This document shows, one piece after another, positions 34,264 through 43,333 of a stretch of 64,000 nucleotides of DNA. Position numbers and translations under genes: made by a program. Position 1 is the first letter of the stretch; every line of letters begins with the position of its first letter. The stretch is taken from contig NZ_CP141945.1 in NCBI RefSeq assembly GCF_035658495.1, positions 248,001 to 312,000 on the forward strand, written 5' to 3'. The stretch is from Novosphingobium sp. RL4. Lineage in GTDB: Bacteria > Pseudomonadota > Alphaproteobacteria > Sphingomonadales > Sphingomonadaceae. Below the pieces are notes generated by a model, which searched no databases, had not been told where the DNA came from, and saw only the letters and a list, made by a program, of their open reading frames with translations.

Positions 34264-34790
34264 CCGCGATCTCCCGCGAACCATGCCTCGCTGTAATCGC
34301 CCTTGGCCCGGCCGGGGAAATGCTCAGCGGTAAAGGGATAGCCCATGACACCCCTGGACCAGTCCGCCGCGGCGCCCCAGTCCTGCTCCCAGTCGTAGAG
34401 CATCACCCGCCCGGCGATGCGCCACTCTCCCCCGCGCTTCTCGAAACTGTCGAGATAGCGGCCGCCGATGCAGGTGTCGCGGTCGCCATTGCCCATGTCG
34501 ACGCGGTGATAGGAAAAGACGTGCGTTTCCGCCTTCGCACGGTCTCCGTCCAGTTCGATAAACGATTGGCCGATCAGGTGCTGGGTGTCCTTGATCGCAT
34601 CCGCGCCCGGAACGACCCATGCCAGATAGGTTTCGAAATCGCCGCTGTGGACGCCGTAGTCGAAACGGGCCTCGGGCCACCAGCAGCCCCGGATAAGCTC
34701 CGCGCTGCGCCGATCCTCGCCCCGCGCCAGCCGCGCGACACAATCCCGGATGGCTTCGCGATCGACGAATGCCGCCAGTTCAGGGCTCAT
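34260..34790 (-). CDS. SnoaL-like/NTF2-fold protein (second copy)
   Basis: 176 residues. It resembles the other SnoaL protein in layout: Asp in LARGEDRRSAELIRGCWWPE, His in KDTQHLIGQSFIELDGDRAK, then ETHVFSYHRVD and GRYLDSFEKRGGEWRIAGRV. It is the first gene of the four-gene set and overlaps the following SDR by 4 nt. The start has a GGAGAGG-type ribosome site just upstream. It probably acts as a dehydratase, isomerase or hydratase partner to the SDR; the substrate cannot be inferred. Confidence 0.85.
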   Translation of the reverse strand: MSPELAAFVDREAIRDCVARLARGEDRRSAELIRGCWWPEARFDYGVHSGDFETYLAWVVPGADAIKDTQHLIGQSFIELDGDRAKAETHVFSYHRVDMGNGDRDTCIGGRYLDSFEKRGGEWRIAGRVMLYDWEQDWGAAADWSRGVMGYPFTAEHFPGRAKGDYSEAWFAGDRG

Positions 34791-34877
34791 GCTTCCTCTC
34801 CGTTATCGGTTCTTTCAAGCCCGTATCGCATCGCCATGCCCGCCAGACTTGACATATCCGGACAGAAAACCGGCATC

Positions 34878-34898
34878 GCCCCGGCGTCTCGCCGGGGC
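34878..34898 (-). terminator. Hairpin terminator after the TonB-dependent receptor
   Basis: GCCCCGGCG, loop TCT, CGCCGGGGC: a 9-bp GC stem directly after the receptor stop in the leftward direction. On the minus strand it is followed about 9 nt later by TTTT, giving a weak rho-independent form. The rest of the 119-bp gap to the SnoaL start holds nothing else clear. Confidence 0.6.
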
Positions 34899-34909
34899 GG
34901 GACCGGACC

Positions 34910-37246
34910 TCAGCGGAACTTCGCTCCGAACTGTATCCCGTAAGTCACCGGCGCATTCCATACCGAGCCGGTGCCAAGCGTATTGAACAGCACCTGCGTG
35001 CGATAGCGGCGGCCCGTCACGTTATCGCCGTAGATCGCCACGGTGTAGCGGTCGGAGGGATCGGTCCATTCCGCGCGCAGGGCGAGCACTTCGTAGCCCT
35101 TCTGCTTGAACTGCTGTTCGGGGTCGAAGTAGAAGCTCGAGGTGTAGTAGAGGTTGCCCGACAGCATGAGCCTGCCGCCGCCGAGATCGAGACCGTAGCT
35201 GGCGCCGATATTGCCGGTGAATTCGGGCGCGCGCTGCATCTTGTAGCCGGAGGCATCGGTCGTCGTCTGGGTAAGCGCGCCGGGGCCTATACCGCCCAAC
35301 GCCGTGGGAATGCAGGCGATCGGGTTCGTCAGATCCGCAACGGTCGGGTCGCAGTAACTGTAGTACGGGGCGTTCGGGAACGACTTGTAGCGCGCATGGG
35401 TCCAGGCAGCGCCGCCCAGCAGGCTGAAATCGTTCGTCACCTTGTAGCGGAGCTGGGCTTCGAGTCCGTAGATTTCCGAGGATGCGGCATTGCGGATCTG
35501 CGCCGCGCCGCTCTGGAAGCTGGAAACCTGGAGGTTCTTGTAGTCGTAGTAGAACCCGGCAAGGTCGGCCTGGAGGCGGCGGTCGTCGTACTTGAAGCCC
35601 ACTTCGAAGGCGTTGATCTTCTCCGGCTTCACCGGCTGCTGCGAATAGCCGCCCACGTTGAGGATGCCGGCCTTGTAGCCGCGCGTGAACGAGGCATAGA
35701 CGCTCGATTCCTCGCTCGGCTTGTAGCGCACCACCACGCGCGGCGTGAAGCTGTCGTTCTTGAGCGTGTTGACCGGGATGCGCACGCCCGCTCCCCCGGA
35801 ATAGGGCACGACTTCGCCGTTGGGGCCGATATAGGACGTGGTGGTCGCGTTGGTGACGAAGTAGCCGTCATCGACGATATCGTGGCTGTAGCGACCGCCG
35901 AGCGTGAAGAAGAGGCTGTCGCTGACCGCATAAGTGGCATCGAGGAAGGCGGCGTAGGACTTCGTATTGGTGTTCGAACCGCCGAACTGGCCGTAAGGCG
36001 AACCGCCGAAGCTTGCCCCGATGTCCCAGGTATCGCGGATCTGGAAGTAATTGAGCCCCGCAGTCCACTGAAGCGGCGACCCCGGCTTGGAATTGAACAG
36101 GAATTCCTGGCTCCAGGTCTCGTCATTGACGCCGACGTAGATGTTGAAGAACGGCAGCCCGGTGGCGTCGAGATCGCCGTAATAGGGCGACAGGTCCTTG
36201 CGATACTGGGTGTAGGAGGTGAAGTCCGCCACGCCGAGGTCAGCCTTTATCGTGGCCTGGAGCGCGTCTGAATTGGTGCGGAAGCTGACCGGCGTGTTCA
36301 GCAGGACATCGCCCGGCTTGGTCGCATAAGTGGAGCTGGGCGCGTAGAGATAGACCAGCGGCAGGCCCTTCGAGCTCGAAGTCCCGTAGAACGCCTGCCC
36401 GGCGGAGGAAATCTTGTCGAAGAAGCCCGCGCCGCCCGACTTGTCGACATAGGCATTGACGAGCTGGGTCGTGGGATCGTCGGTCTCCGCATGGATCCAG
36501 CGCAGCAGCAGCGAGACGTCGTCGGTGATATCGGCCTTCAGGCCGACCCGGATCGACCAGTTTTCATACCTGCCGATGTTGTCGTCATCGTTGGACAGAT
36601 CGGTGAAGTAGCCGTCTCCGCGCCGGTAGAGACCCTCCACGTCGAGCGCCACGCGGTCGCTGATGCCGAAGGTGGCATAGGCCTGCGCCTTCACGGCGTT
36701 GAAGCGGCCATAGCTGACCTTGGCCTGGGCGCTGGTTTCGGTGCTGGGTTCGGCCGTGGAGACGATGATCGCGCCGCCGGTGGTGTTGCGTCCGAACAGG
36801 GTGCCCTGCGGCCCCTTCAGCACTTCGATGCCGCGCACGTTCAGCAGATCGAAGTCCGACATGTAGGTATTGGCCTGGAAGAAGCCGTCGACATAGATGC
36901 CGACATTGGGGCCGCCGCCGGAGGTGGTGATGGCGGTGCCGACGCCGCGAATGGTCGGCTGGACGGCGGGGCCCTGACTGTCGAAGCGCAGGCCCGGCGT
37001 CACCCTTGCGGTATCGGAAAGCTGGTTGACGTTGGCGGTGGCGAGCTGCTCCTGCCCGAGCGAGGTCACGCTGATCGGCACATCGCGCGATTGTTCGGCG
37101 CGGCGCTGCGCGGTGACGATGATCTCGGTGCCGGTGGGCGTTTCGGCGGCGGGCTGCTGCTGGGCCAGAGCCATGCCGGGCACACCTGCAGCGGCGGCCG
37201 CAAGCGCGAGCATGGAAACCGATCGCGCGGAAATCGAGCGCACCAT
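34910..37246 (-). CDS. TonB-dependent outer-membrane receptor
   Basis: 778 residues. The signal peptide has hydrophobic core LALAAAAAGVPGMALA with cleavage near residue 28. A TonB-box-like EIIVTAQRR precedes the plug (GLRFDSQGPAVQPTIRGVGT, VDGFFQANTYMSDFDLLNVR, GIEVLKGPQGTLFGRNTTGG), then a 22-strand barrel ending in an aromatic C-terminus (GIQFGAKFR). This is the FecA/sphingomonad catabolic-receptor type; substrates may be siderophores, sugars or hydrophobic compounds. It lies upstream of the SnoaL/SDR cassette on the same strand, separated by a terminator, so it may serve that pathway's substrate (inference). Confidence 0.93.
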   Translation of the reverse strand: MVRSISARSVSMLALAAAAAGVPGMALAQQQPAAETPTGTEIIVTAQRRAEQSRDVPISVTSLGQEQLATANVNQLSDTARVTPGLRFDSQGPAVQPTIRGVGTAITTSGGGPNVGIYVDGFFQANTYMSDFDLLNVRGIEVLKGPQGTLFGRNTTGGAIIVSTAEPSTETSAQAKVSYGRFNAVKAQAYATFGISDRVALDVEGLYRRGDGYFTDLSNDDDNIGRYENWSIRVGLKADITDDVSLLLRWIHAETDDPTTQLVNAYVDKSGGAGFFDKISSAGQAFYGTSSSKGLPLVYLYAPSSTYATKPGDVLLNTPVSFRTNSDALQATIKADLGVADFTSYTQYRKDLSPYYGDLDATGLPFFNIYVGVNDETWSQEFLFNSKPGSPLQWTAGLNYFQIRDTWDIGASFGGSPYGQFGGSNTNTKSYAAFLDATYAVSDSLFFTLGGRYSHDIVDDGYFVTNATTTSYIGPNGEVVPYSGGAGVRIPVNTLKNDSFTPRVVVRYKPSEESSVYASFTRGYKAGILNVGGYSQQPVKPEKINAFEVGFKYDDRRLQADLAGFYYDYKNLQVSSFQSGAAQIRNAASSEIYGLEAQLRYKVTNDFSLLGGAAWTHARYKSFPNAPYYSYCDPTVADLTNPIACIPTALGGIGPGALTQTTTDASGYKMQRAPEFTGNIGASYGLDLGGGRLMLSGNLYYTSSFYFDPEQQFKQKGYEVLALRAEWTDPSDRYTVAIYGDNVTGRRYRTQVLFNTLGTGSVWNAPVTYGIQFGAKFR

Positions 37247-37650
37247 TCAAAAACCTCCCCTGTATGCGCTGCCGTCCGTATGTTCGCGGCTTCGCGCATC
37301 TGAACCGAGGAAGAAGCCCCGGCCCCCGGCGAACCGCCGCAAGAACGGACCTGAGCCGACCTCTTCCTCAACCTGATGGTAATGCCCTCTGCCGGGCGCC
37401 GTAGCTTGACGAATTCGGACAAACTGGAATGCGCACCGCCGGTTTCGCCATGGCGATAACGGCTCGGCGGTGCGGATTGCCGGGGCATGTTGCTTTCATG
37501 TCGCGCATCCGCCTTGACCGATCCCGACGAAGTTGCGCGAAGTCCAAGCCTTCCTCACGCCCGACTAAATCGATCCGATTATGCAAAAACATTTTCTTTT
37601 TGCGACGGGACGTGCTTTTTTGACAGTCAAAGCCAAGAGGCACTGAAGGG
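37247..37650. other. 404-bp divergent intergenic region, TonB receptor / GH2
   Basis: No gene seen. Notable elements: an AT-rich box containing ATTTTCTTTTTGC (37591-37603) inside GCAAAAACATTTTCTTTTTGC, an imperfect palindrome; an odd palindrome TTTGAC-A-GTCAAA (37619-37631) just before the GH2 start; and a TTGACG at about 37407 with no clear -10. It must contain promoters for both flanking genes. Confidence 0.5.
37583..37603. promoter_or_regulatory. AT-rich box, candidate ROK-repressor operator (GH2 operon)
   Basis: GCAAAAACATTTTCTTTTTGC is an imperfect palindrome in GC-rich DNA. Its core TTTCTTTTT recurs near 44391 and, inverted, near 45687, at the kinase and regulator/receptor promoters. 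Candidate operator for the ROK regulator at 44402-45646 (inference). Confidence 0.4.
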
Positions 37651-40600
37651 ATGGGGATGATGAAGGGAATGAAGATTTCCGCGCGCGCGGTTCTGGCAAC
37701 TGCCTGTGCGATGCCGCTTCTTGTCCTGGCCAATTCGGTCTTCGCGCAGGGCGCCGGGCCGGTCGATCTGGAAGTGATTCCCGCCGCGCCCACCTGGTCC
37801 AGCGATGTCGCGCCCGGATCGTCCTGGACGCTGAGCTTCTGGGCCGCCCTTGCCAGCAATTCGCACGGACAGCTCGTCGCCCTGGCCGACCCGGCAGGAA
37901 CCCCGATCGTGTCGATCGCGCTCGACGGCGCAAGGCCCGTGCTCTCGGCCGGGGAAGACAGCGCCTCCGGCCCGGTGCTGCGCGATGCGGCAGGCTGGCA
38001 CCATTTCGCGCTGGTCGCCACCGACAAGGGCGAGCGGCTCTATATCGACGGCCGGCCGGCAGCGGCGCTGGCCCGCCCTCTCGCATCACCGCCCGCCAGA
38101 CTGCTGGTAGCGCCATCCGCCAACCCTTCGGGCAGCGTGGCGGGCCGCATCGCCGGGTTGAAGCTGGAGGCCGGCGCGGCGGCAGAGGCCGACTTGCGCA
38201 AGGCCGCCGCGCAGGCGCCCGATCCCGCGCTGATCCAGTTTACCGAGACCAGCGCCCGCTGGCCGCTTCAGGTGCGCCAGATGCAGGGCCAGCTCACGCC
38301 CCAGCCTCCCGCCACCCTGCCCCGCAGTGCTACCGCGCCGGACAAGCCGGTCGCCAAGCCGGTGCCGCAAGTCCCCGCCCTGGCGCCGCAGGGCGATGCG
38401 CGGTGGACCTTGCAGAAGTGGACGCTGGCCGAGGCGCCGGCCGTTTCCGGCGATGCCGCTGCCATCTCCCGCCCCGGCTTCACGACCGGGAAGTGGTACG
38501 CGGCCACCGTTCCCGGCACCGTGCTCACCACCCTTGTCGACCGGGGCGTCTATCCCGACCCCGCGCACGGGCTGAACAACCTCGTCATTCCCGAAAAGCT
38601 GGCGCGGCAGGACTACTGGTATCGCACCGAGTTCGATCTTCCCGCAGAAGCTTCCGGCAAGCGGCTGGAATTGCTGCTGAACGGGGTGAACTTCAGTTCG
38701 CAGGTCTGGGTAAACGGCACCGAGGTCGGCACCACCAGAGGGGCCTTCGTGCGCGGCCGCTTCGATGTCTCGCCCTACCTGAAGCCCGGCCGCAACGCCG
38801 TGGCCATCCGCGTTTCGCCGCCGCCGCATCCGGGCCGCGCCCATGAGGAATCGCTGACGGCAGGCGTTGGCGAGAACGGCGGGGCGATGATGCTCGACGG
38901 GCCGACCTTCGGCGCCTCCGAAGGCTGGGACTGGATCCCCACCATCCGCGACCGCCAGACCGGGCTCTGGCAGGACGTGCAGCTCCTCGCCTCGGGCGAT
39001 GTGCGGATCGGCGATCCGCAAGTCGTCACCACCCTGCCCAATCCCGACAATTCCGTGGCCAATGTCGAGATCACGGTTCCGGTCTCCAACCTGTCGGACC
39101 AGCCCCGCACCGCAACCGTGCGCGCCGCTTTCGACGACGTGACCGTGGAGCGATCGATCACCGTTCCGGCGCGCCAGTCCGCCTCGGTGCGCTTCTCGCC
39201 CGAGACCGACGCCGTGCTGGCGGTGCGCAATCCCCGGCTCTGGTGGCCCAACGGATACGGCGACCCGGCGCTGCACACGCTTCACCTGACCGCCTCGGTC
39301 GATGGCGGCAAGTCCGATGCGAAGGATCTGCGCTTCGGCATGCGGCAGGTCACTTACGAACTCTCGCTGGTGGACGGCGAAGGCAATCTCGACCGGGTCG
39401 CCATCGACTTCGAGAAGGCGCGGGCGCTCGGCCAGCAGATCGTGGACGAACGGCACGAGGCGATCCGGCAGGTGCGCGGCGGCTGGGCCTATTCCTTCGC
39501 GCCCGGCGCCGAGAACTCCCCCGCCGTCACCCCGATCCGGGGCGACGAGGGCCTTTCGCCGTTCCTCGTCCTGCGCGTCAACGGCGTGCGGATCGCCGCG
39601 CGCGGCGGCTCGATCGGCATGGACGACTTCATGAAGCGCGTGGACCGCGAGCGGCTGGAGCCCTTCTTCAAGCTGCACAAGAACGCCCACGTCAACGTCA
39701 TCCGCAACTGGGTGGGCCAGAATACGCAGGCCAGCTTCTTCGATCTCGCCGATGAATACGGCCTCATGGTCATGAGCGATTTCTGGGAATCGACGCAGGA
39801 CTACAATATCGAGGCCGAGGACGCGGACCTGTTCCTCGGCAATGCCAGGGACGTGGTCCAGCGGTTCCGCAACCATCCCTCGATCGTGCTGTGGTTCGGC
39901 CGCAACGAAGGCGTGCCGCAACCGATCCTCAACGAAGGGCTGGACACGCTGCTCCGCAAGGAAGACGGCACGCGCCTTTACATGACCTCGTCCAATCGCA
40001 TCAGCCTGCACGATTCCGGCCCCTACAACTGGCGCGCGCCGGAGAAGTACTTCACCGAATACTCGAAGGGCTTCGCGGTCGAGGTGGGCACGCCGTCCTT
40101 CCCGACACTGGAATCGTGGGAGCGCGCGATCCCGGCGAGCGAGCGCTGGCCGATCAGCGATACCTGGGCCTATCACGACTGGCACCAGACCGGGAACGGC
40201 GCGGTCAAGACCTTCACCGATGCCATGGACCGCGAATTCGGCAAGCCGACCAGCCTGCCCGATTTCGAGCGCAAGGCGCAGATGCTGGAATACGAAAGCT
40301 ACCGTGCGATCTTCGAGGGCATGAACGCCGGCCTCTGGACCGAGAATTCGGGCCGCATGCTCTGGATGACCCAGCCCGCCTGGCCGAGTTCGGCGTGGCA
40401 GATCCTATCCTCCGACTATGACACCCACGGCGCGTTCTACGGGATGAAGAAGGCCTCCGAGCCGGTCCACGTCCAGATGAACCTGCCGGACCACAAGGTG
40501 ATCGTGGTCAACAACCGCATGGCCGCGCTTTCCGGCGTGACCGTGCGGGCCAGGGTGCAGGCGCTCGACGGCCGCCAGCTTGCGGCGCAGGAGACGAAAC

Positions 40601-41073
40601 TCGATCTCACCGCCGGCAAGGTGGGCGAGGCCTTCACGCTCGACCTTGCGCCGCTCATGGCCTCGGGTCCGGTTCTGGTGCGACTGGAGGCGGTCGACAC
40701 ATCGGGAACCCGGCTTTCCGACAACTTCTACTGGCAGGCGGCGAGCGACGAAGCGCTTCAGGCGCTCAGCGCCATGGCGCAGGTGCCCCTCACCGCAAGC
40801 GCAAGGGCGGCGCAGGACGGCGACGAGACGAGGATCGAGGTCACCTTGACCAACCCCGGCACGACAGCCGCGATCCAGACCAAGCTGACCCTGTTCGATG
40901 CCAAGGGAAAACAGGTGCTTCCGGCCTATTTCTCGGACAACTACGTCTCGCTTCTGCCGGGAGAGACCCGTAACGTGACGATCACCGCGCCCACCGCTGC
41001 CGCCGGCAATTCACCTTCGGTCAAGCTGCGCGGCTGGAACGTCGAACCCCGGACCATCGCCACAGGAAAATGA
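37651..41073 (+). CDS. Secreted GH2 glycosidase with LamG-like N-domain (beta-mannosidase/glucosaminidase-like)
   Basis: 1140 residues. The signal peptide (VLATACAMPLLVLANSVFAQ) is followed by a LamG/ConA-like domain (about 40-180; SWTLSFWAALASNSHGQLVA, GWHHFALVATDKGERLYIDG), an Ala/Pro linker, then a GH2 sugar-binding domain (DYWYRTEFDLPAEASGKRLE), a beta-sandwich and a (beta/alpha)8 barrel. Likely acid/base is Glu753 in VLWFGRNEGVP and nucleophile Glu811 in AVEVGTPSFPT. GH2 members of this shape release terminal mannose or glucosamine. The LamG fusion is unusual. It heads a three-gene overlapping operon with two esterases. Confidence 0.9.
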   Translation: MGMMKGMKISARAVLATACAMPLLVLANSVFAQGAGPVDLEVIPAAPTWSSDVAPGSSWTLSFWAALASNSHGQLVALADPAGTPIVSIALDGARPVLSAGEDSASGPVLRDAAGWHHFALVATDKGERLYIDGRPAAALARPLASPPARLLVAPSANPSGSVAGRIAGLKLEAGAAAEADLRKAAAQAPDPALIQFTETSARWPLQVRQMQGQLTPQPPATLPRSATAPDKPVAKPVPQVPALAPQGDARWTLQKWTLAEAPAVSGDAAAISRPGFTTGKWYAATVPGTVLTTLVDRGVYPDPAHGLNNLVIPEKLARQDYWYRTEFDLPAEASGKRLELLLNGVNFSSQVWVNGTEVGTTRGAFVRGRFDVSPYLKPGRNAVAIRVSPPPHPGRAHEESLTAGVGENGGAMMLDGPTFGASEGWDWIPTIRDRQTGLWQDVQLLASGDVRIGDPQVVTTLPNPDNSVANVEITVPVSNLSDQPRTATVRAAFDDVTVERSITVPARQSASVRFSPETDAVLAVRNPRLWWPNGYGDPALHTLHLTASVDGGKSDAKDLRFGMRQVTYELSLVDGEGNLDRVAIDFEKARALGQQIVDERHEAIRQVRGGWAYSFAPGAENSPAVTPIRGDEGLSPFLVLRVNGVRIAARGGSIGMDDFMKRVDRERLEPFFKLHKNAHVNVIRNWVGQNTQASFFDLADEYGLMVMSDFWESTQDYNIEAEDADLFLGNARDVVQRFRNHPSIVLWFGRNEGVPQPILNEGLDTLLRKEDGTRLYMTSSNRISLHDSGPYNWRAPEKYFTEYSKGFAVEVGTPSFPTLESWERAIPASERWPISDTWAYHDWHQTGNGAVKTFTDAMDREFGKPTSLPDFERKAQMLEYESYRAIFEGMNAGLWTENSGRMLWMTQPAWPSSAWQILSSDYDTHGAFYGMKKASEPVHVQMNLPDHKVIVVNNRMAALSGVTVRARVQALDGRQLAAQETKLDLTAGKVGEAFTLDLAPLMASGPVLVRLEAVDTSGTRLSDNFYWQAASDEALQALSAMAQVPLTASARAAQDGDETRIEVTLTNPGTTAAIQTKLTLFDAKGKQVLPAYFSDNYVSLLPGETRNVTITAPTAAAGNSPSVKLRGWNVEPRTIATGK

Positions 41074-41870
41074 CCTTGCGCCTGAAAATTCTGCCTGCTT
41101 TCGCCCTTCCCTCCCTTGCCCTGTCCTCCCTGGCTCTTTCCGCGCCGGTTCTTGCCCAGACGGCTCCGACCGCGCCCGCTGCGCCCAATGCGGCGCAGGC
41201 GGCGGACCTGCGCCTGCGAACTGACTGGGCCTGGACGACGCGCTACCGGGACGCCAATCTGGCGGATGCGGCCACTGCTGCCCGCCCCCGCATCGTGCTG
41301 ATGGGCGATTCCATCACGCAGGGCTGGTACGATCTCGATCGCCCCTTCTTCACGCCGGGCCGGATCGGACGCGGCATCGGCGGGCAGACGACCTCGCAGA
41401 TGCTGCTGCGCTTCCGGCAGGACGTGATCGATCTCAAGCCGCAGGTCGTGCAGATCATGGCCGGAACCAACGACATCGCCGGTAATACCGGGCCGATGAC
41501 CGACGAGCAGATCCAGGGCAACTTCCGCTCGATGGTGGAACTGGCCCAGGCGCACGGCATCCGCGTGGTGATCGCCTCGATTCCCCCGGCCGACCTGTTC
41601 CCCTGGCGCCCCGGCCTCGACACGGGATCGCGCATCCAGCGCATCAATGCCTGGCTCAAGAGCTATGCCGTAAAGACCGGCGCGGTCTATGCCGATTACT
41701 GGACGGCGATGAAGGGCACCGGCCTCGGCGCGCGCGAGGGGCTCACCTCCGACCATGTCCACCCGACGCCCGCCGGATATGAAGTGATGAACAAGGTTGC
41801 CGAGGCAGCATTCAAACAGGCCCTCGCCCTGCCCGCGACAAGGCCGCTGGCCGCCGCCCGCGTGCCATGA
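41070..41870 (+). CDS. Secreted SGNH/GDSL-family esterase
   Basis: 266 residues with a signal peptide (LKILPAFALPSLALSSLALS, cut near residue 30). All four blocks are present: block I MGDSITQGW with nucleophile Ser81, block II GGQTTSQM, block III MAGTNDIAG, block V SDHVHPTPAGYE with Asp228 and His231. Close relatives include carbohydrate acetylesterases and platelet-activating-factor-acetylhydrolase-like proteins. In this glycan locus deacetylation of hemicellulose oligosaccharides is plausible. Its start overlaps the GH2 stop by 4 nt. Confidence 0.9.
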   Translation: MTLRLKILPAFALPSLALSSLALSAPVLAQTAPTAPAAPNAAQAADLRLRTDWAWTTRYRDANLADAATAARPRIVLMGDSITQGWYDLDRPFFTPGRIGRGIGGQTTSQMLLRFRQDVIDLKPQVVQIMAGTNDIAGNTGPMTDEQIQGNFRSMVELAQAHGIRVVIASIPPADLFPWRPGLDTGSRIQRINAWLKSYAVKTGAVYADYWTAMKGTGLGAREGLTSDHVHPTPAGYEVMNKVAEAAFKQALALPATRPLAAARVP

Positions 41871-43327
41871 TCGGCGCTCTGGCGGCGCTCGTCCTGACTG
41901 CGGCGGGGACGAGCGCCGCCGCGCCCGTGGTGGAGACCGATGCCGGCGCGATCCGGGGCGAGACCGCCGAAGACGGGCGCAGCCTGTTTCGCGGCATTCC
42001 CTTTGCCGCGCCGCCCATCGGCGACTTGCGCTGGCAGCCCCCGCAACCCGCCATGCCGTGGCAGGGCCTGCGCGAAGCCACGCGATCAGCCCCGGCCTGC
42101 ATGCAGGTGGATTACGGCTGGAACCATGAAGCGGCGGCGAACCAGTCGGAGGATTGCCTCTATCTGGAAGTCGGCACGCCATCGTTGCGGCCTGAGAAGC
42201 CGCTGCCGGTCATGGTCTGGATCCACGGCGGCGGCAATCGCGGCGGCGGCGGTGCGGGCACGATCTCCTCGCCGATCGTCAGGCGCGGCATCGTGCTGGT
42301 CAGCGTGCAGTACCGGCTCTCCGCGCTCGGCTTCCTGTCCCACCCGGCGCTCGGCGCACATTCGGGCAATTACGGGTTGATGGACCAGCAAGCCGCCCTG
42401 CGCTGGGTCCAAGCCAATATCGCCCGCTTCGGCGGCGATCCGGCGAATGTGACGATCTTCGGCGAATCCGCAGGGGCTCAGGACGTCGGGCTGCAAATGC
42501 TCTCGCCCGGCGCCCGGGGGCTGTTCGCCAAGGCCATCGCCGAAAGCGGAACTCCCGGCTTCGGCCTGCCGCCCCGGAGCCTGACCGAAAACGAAACACT
42601 CGGCGAGCATATCGCCGTGGCCGCCGGGGCCCCGCCCCATGCCTCGGCACGGCAGCTTCGCGCCGTCCCGGCAGCGGCGCTCATCGCCGCCAGCGAGGCG
42701 GCGGACGTTCCCGCGCTGGATGATGACAGCTTCATCTGGCTTCAGGCCGTGGTCGACGGAGTGGTGCTGACGGAAACCCCGGCAGCATCGCTGGCACGCG
42801 GGACCGGCAACGACATTCCGCTGATATTGGGCAACAACTTCCACGAACTCGGCCTTCACGGCACGCCGCAGCGGGCCATCGCGCAGGGGTTCGGAACGAA
42901 TGCGCCCAGCGCGCTGAAGGCATATGGCCTGACGCGCGCTGGCACGCCGCCCGCCGATCTCGAATTACGGCTGGCGAACGACCTGACATTCCGCTGCCCC
43001 GCCCTGCATGTCGCGGCGGCCCGCGCGCATGGCGGCGGGCGCACCTGGCATTACCAGTTCAGCATCGACGGCCCCGGAGAAGCCCCGGTCACCCACGGTT
43101 CGGAAATTCGCTACGTCCTCGGCGCCGCAGGGAGCGCGGAAGGCGCGCTCGCCCCGCTCGCCGCTTACTGGACCGCGTTTGCAGCCACGGGCGATCCCAA
43201 TGCCGCCGGGCTGCCCGCATGGCCCCGTTTCGGTGCGGACGCCGCCACGCTGGAATTCACCGCGAACGGCGCACGGCTGGTGCCCCGCCTTTCCGGCGAG
43301 GTCTGCGCGCTGCGCAGCGCACCCTGA
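41867..43327 (+). CDS. Secreted type-B carboxylesterase
   Basis: 486 residues with a signal peptide (MIGALAALVLTAAGTSAAA). Family landmarks: RGIPFAAPPIGDLRWQPP, SEDCLYLEVGTP, oxyanion hole in VMVWIHGGGNRGGGG, nucleophile Ser201 in FGESAGAQDVGLQM, and a C-terminal His in the VTHGSEIRYV region. It hydrolyses carboxylic esters; with the SGNH enzyme it may remove acetyl or aromatic esters from glycans. Its start overlaps the previous stop (ATGA). The 3' end is only 6 bp from the convergent ROK kinase. Confidence 0.9.
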   Translation: MIGALAALVLTAAGTSAAAPVVETDAGAIRGETAEDGRSLFRGIPFAAPPIGDLRWQPPQPAMPWQGLREATRSAPACMQVDYGWNHEAAANQSEDCLYLEVGTPSLRPEKPLPVMVWIHGGGNRGGGGAGTISSPIVRRGIVLVSVQYRLSALGFLSHPALGAHSGNYGLMDQQAALRWVQANIARFGGDPANVTIFGESAGAQDVGLQMLSPGARGLFAKAIAESGTPGFGLPPRSLTENETLGEHIAVAAGAPPHASARQLRAVPAAALIAASEAADVPALDDDSFIWLQAVVDGVVLTETPAASLARGTGNDIPLILGNNFHELGLHGTPQRAIAQGFGTNAPSALKAYGLTRAGTPPADLELRLANDLTFRCPALHVAAARAHGGGRTWHYQFSIDGPGEAPVTHGSEIRYVLGAAGSAEGALAPLAAYWTAFAATGDPNAAGLPAWPRFGADAATLEFTANGARLVPRLSGEVCALRSAP

Positions 43328-43333
43328 TCGGGG

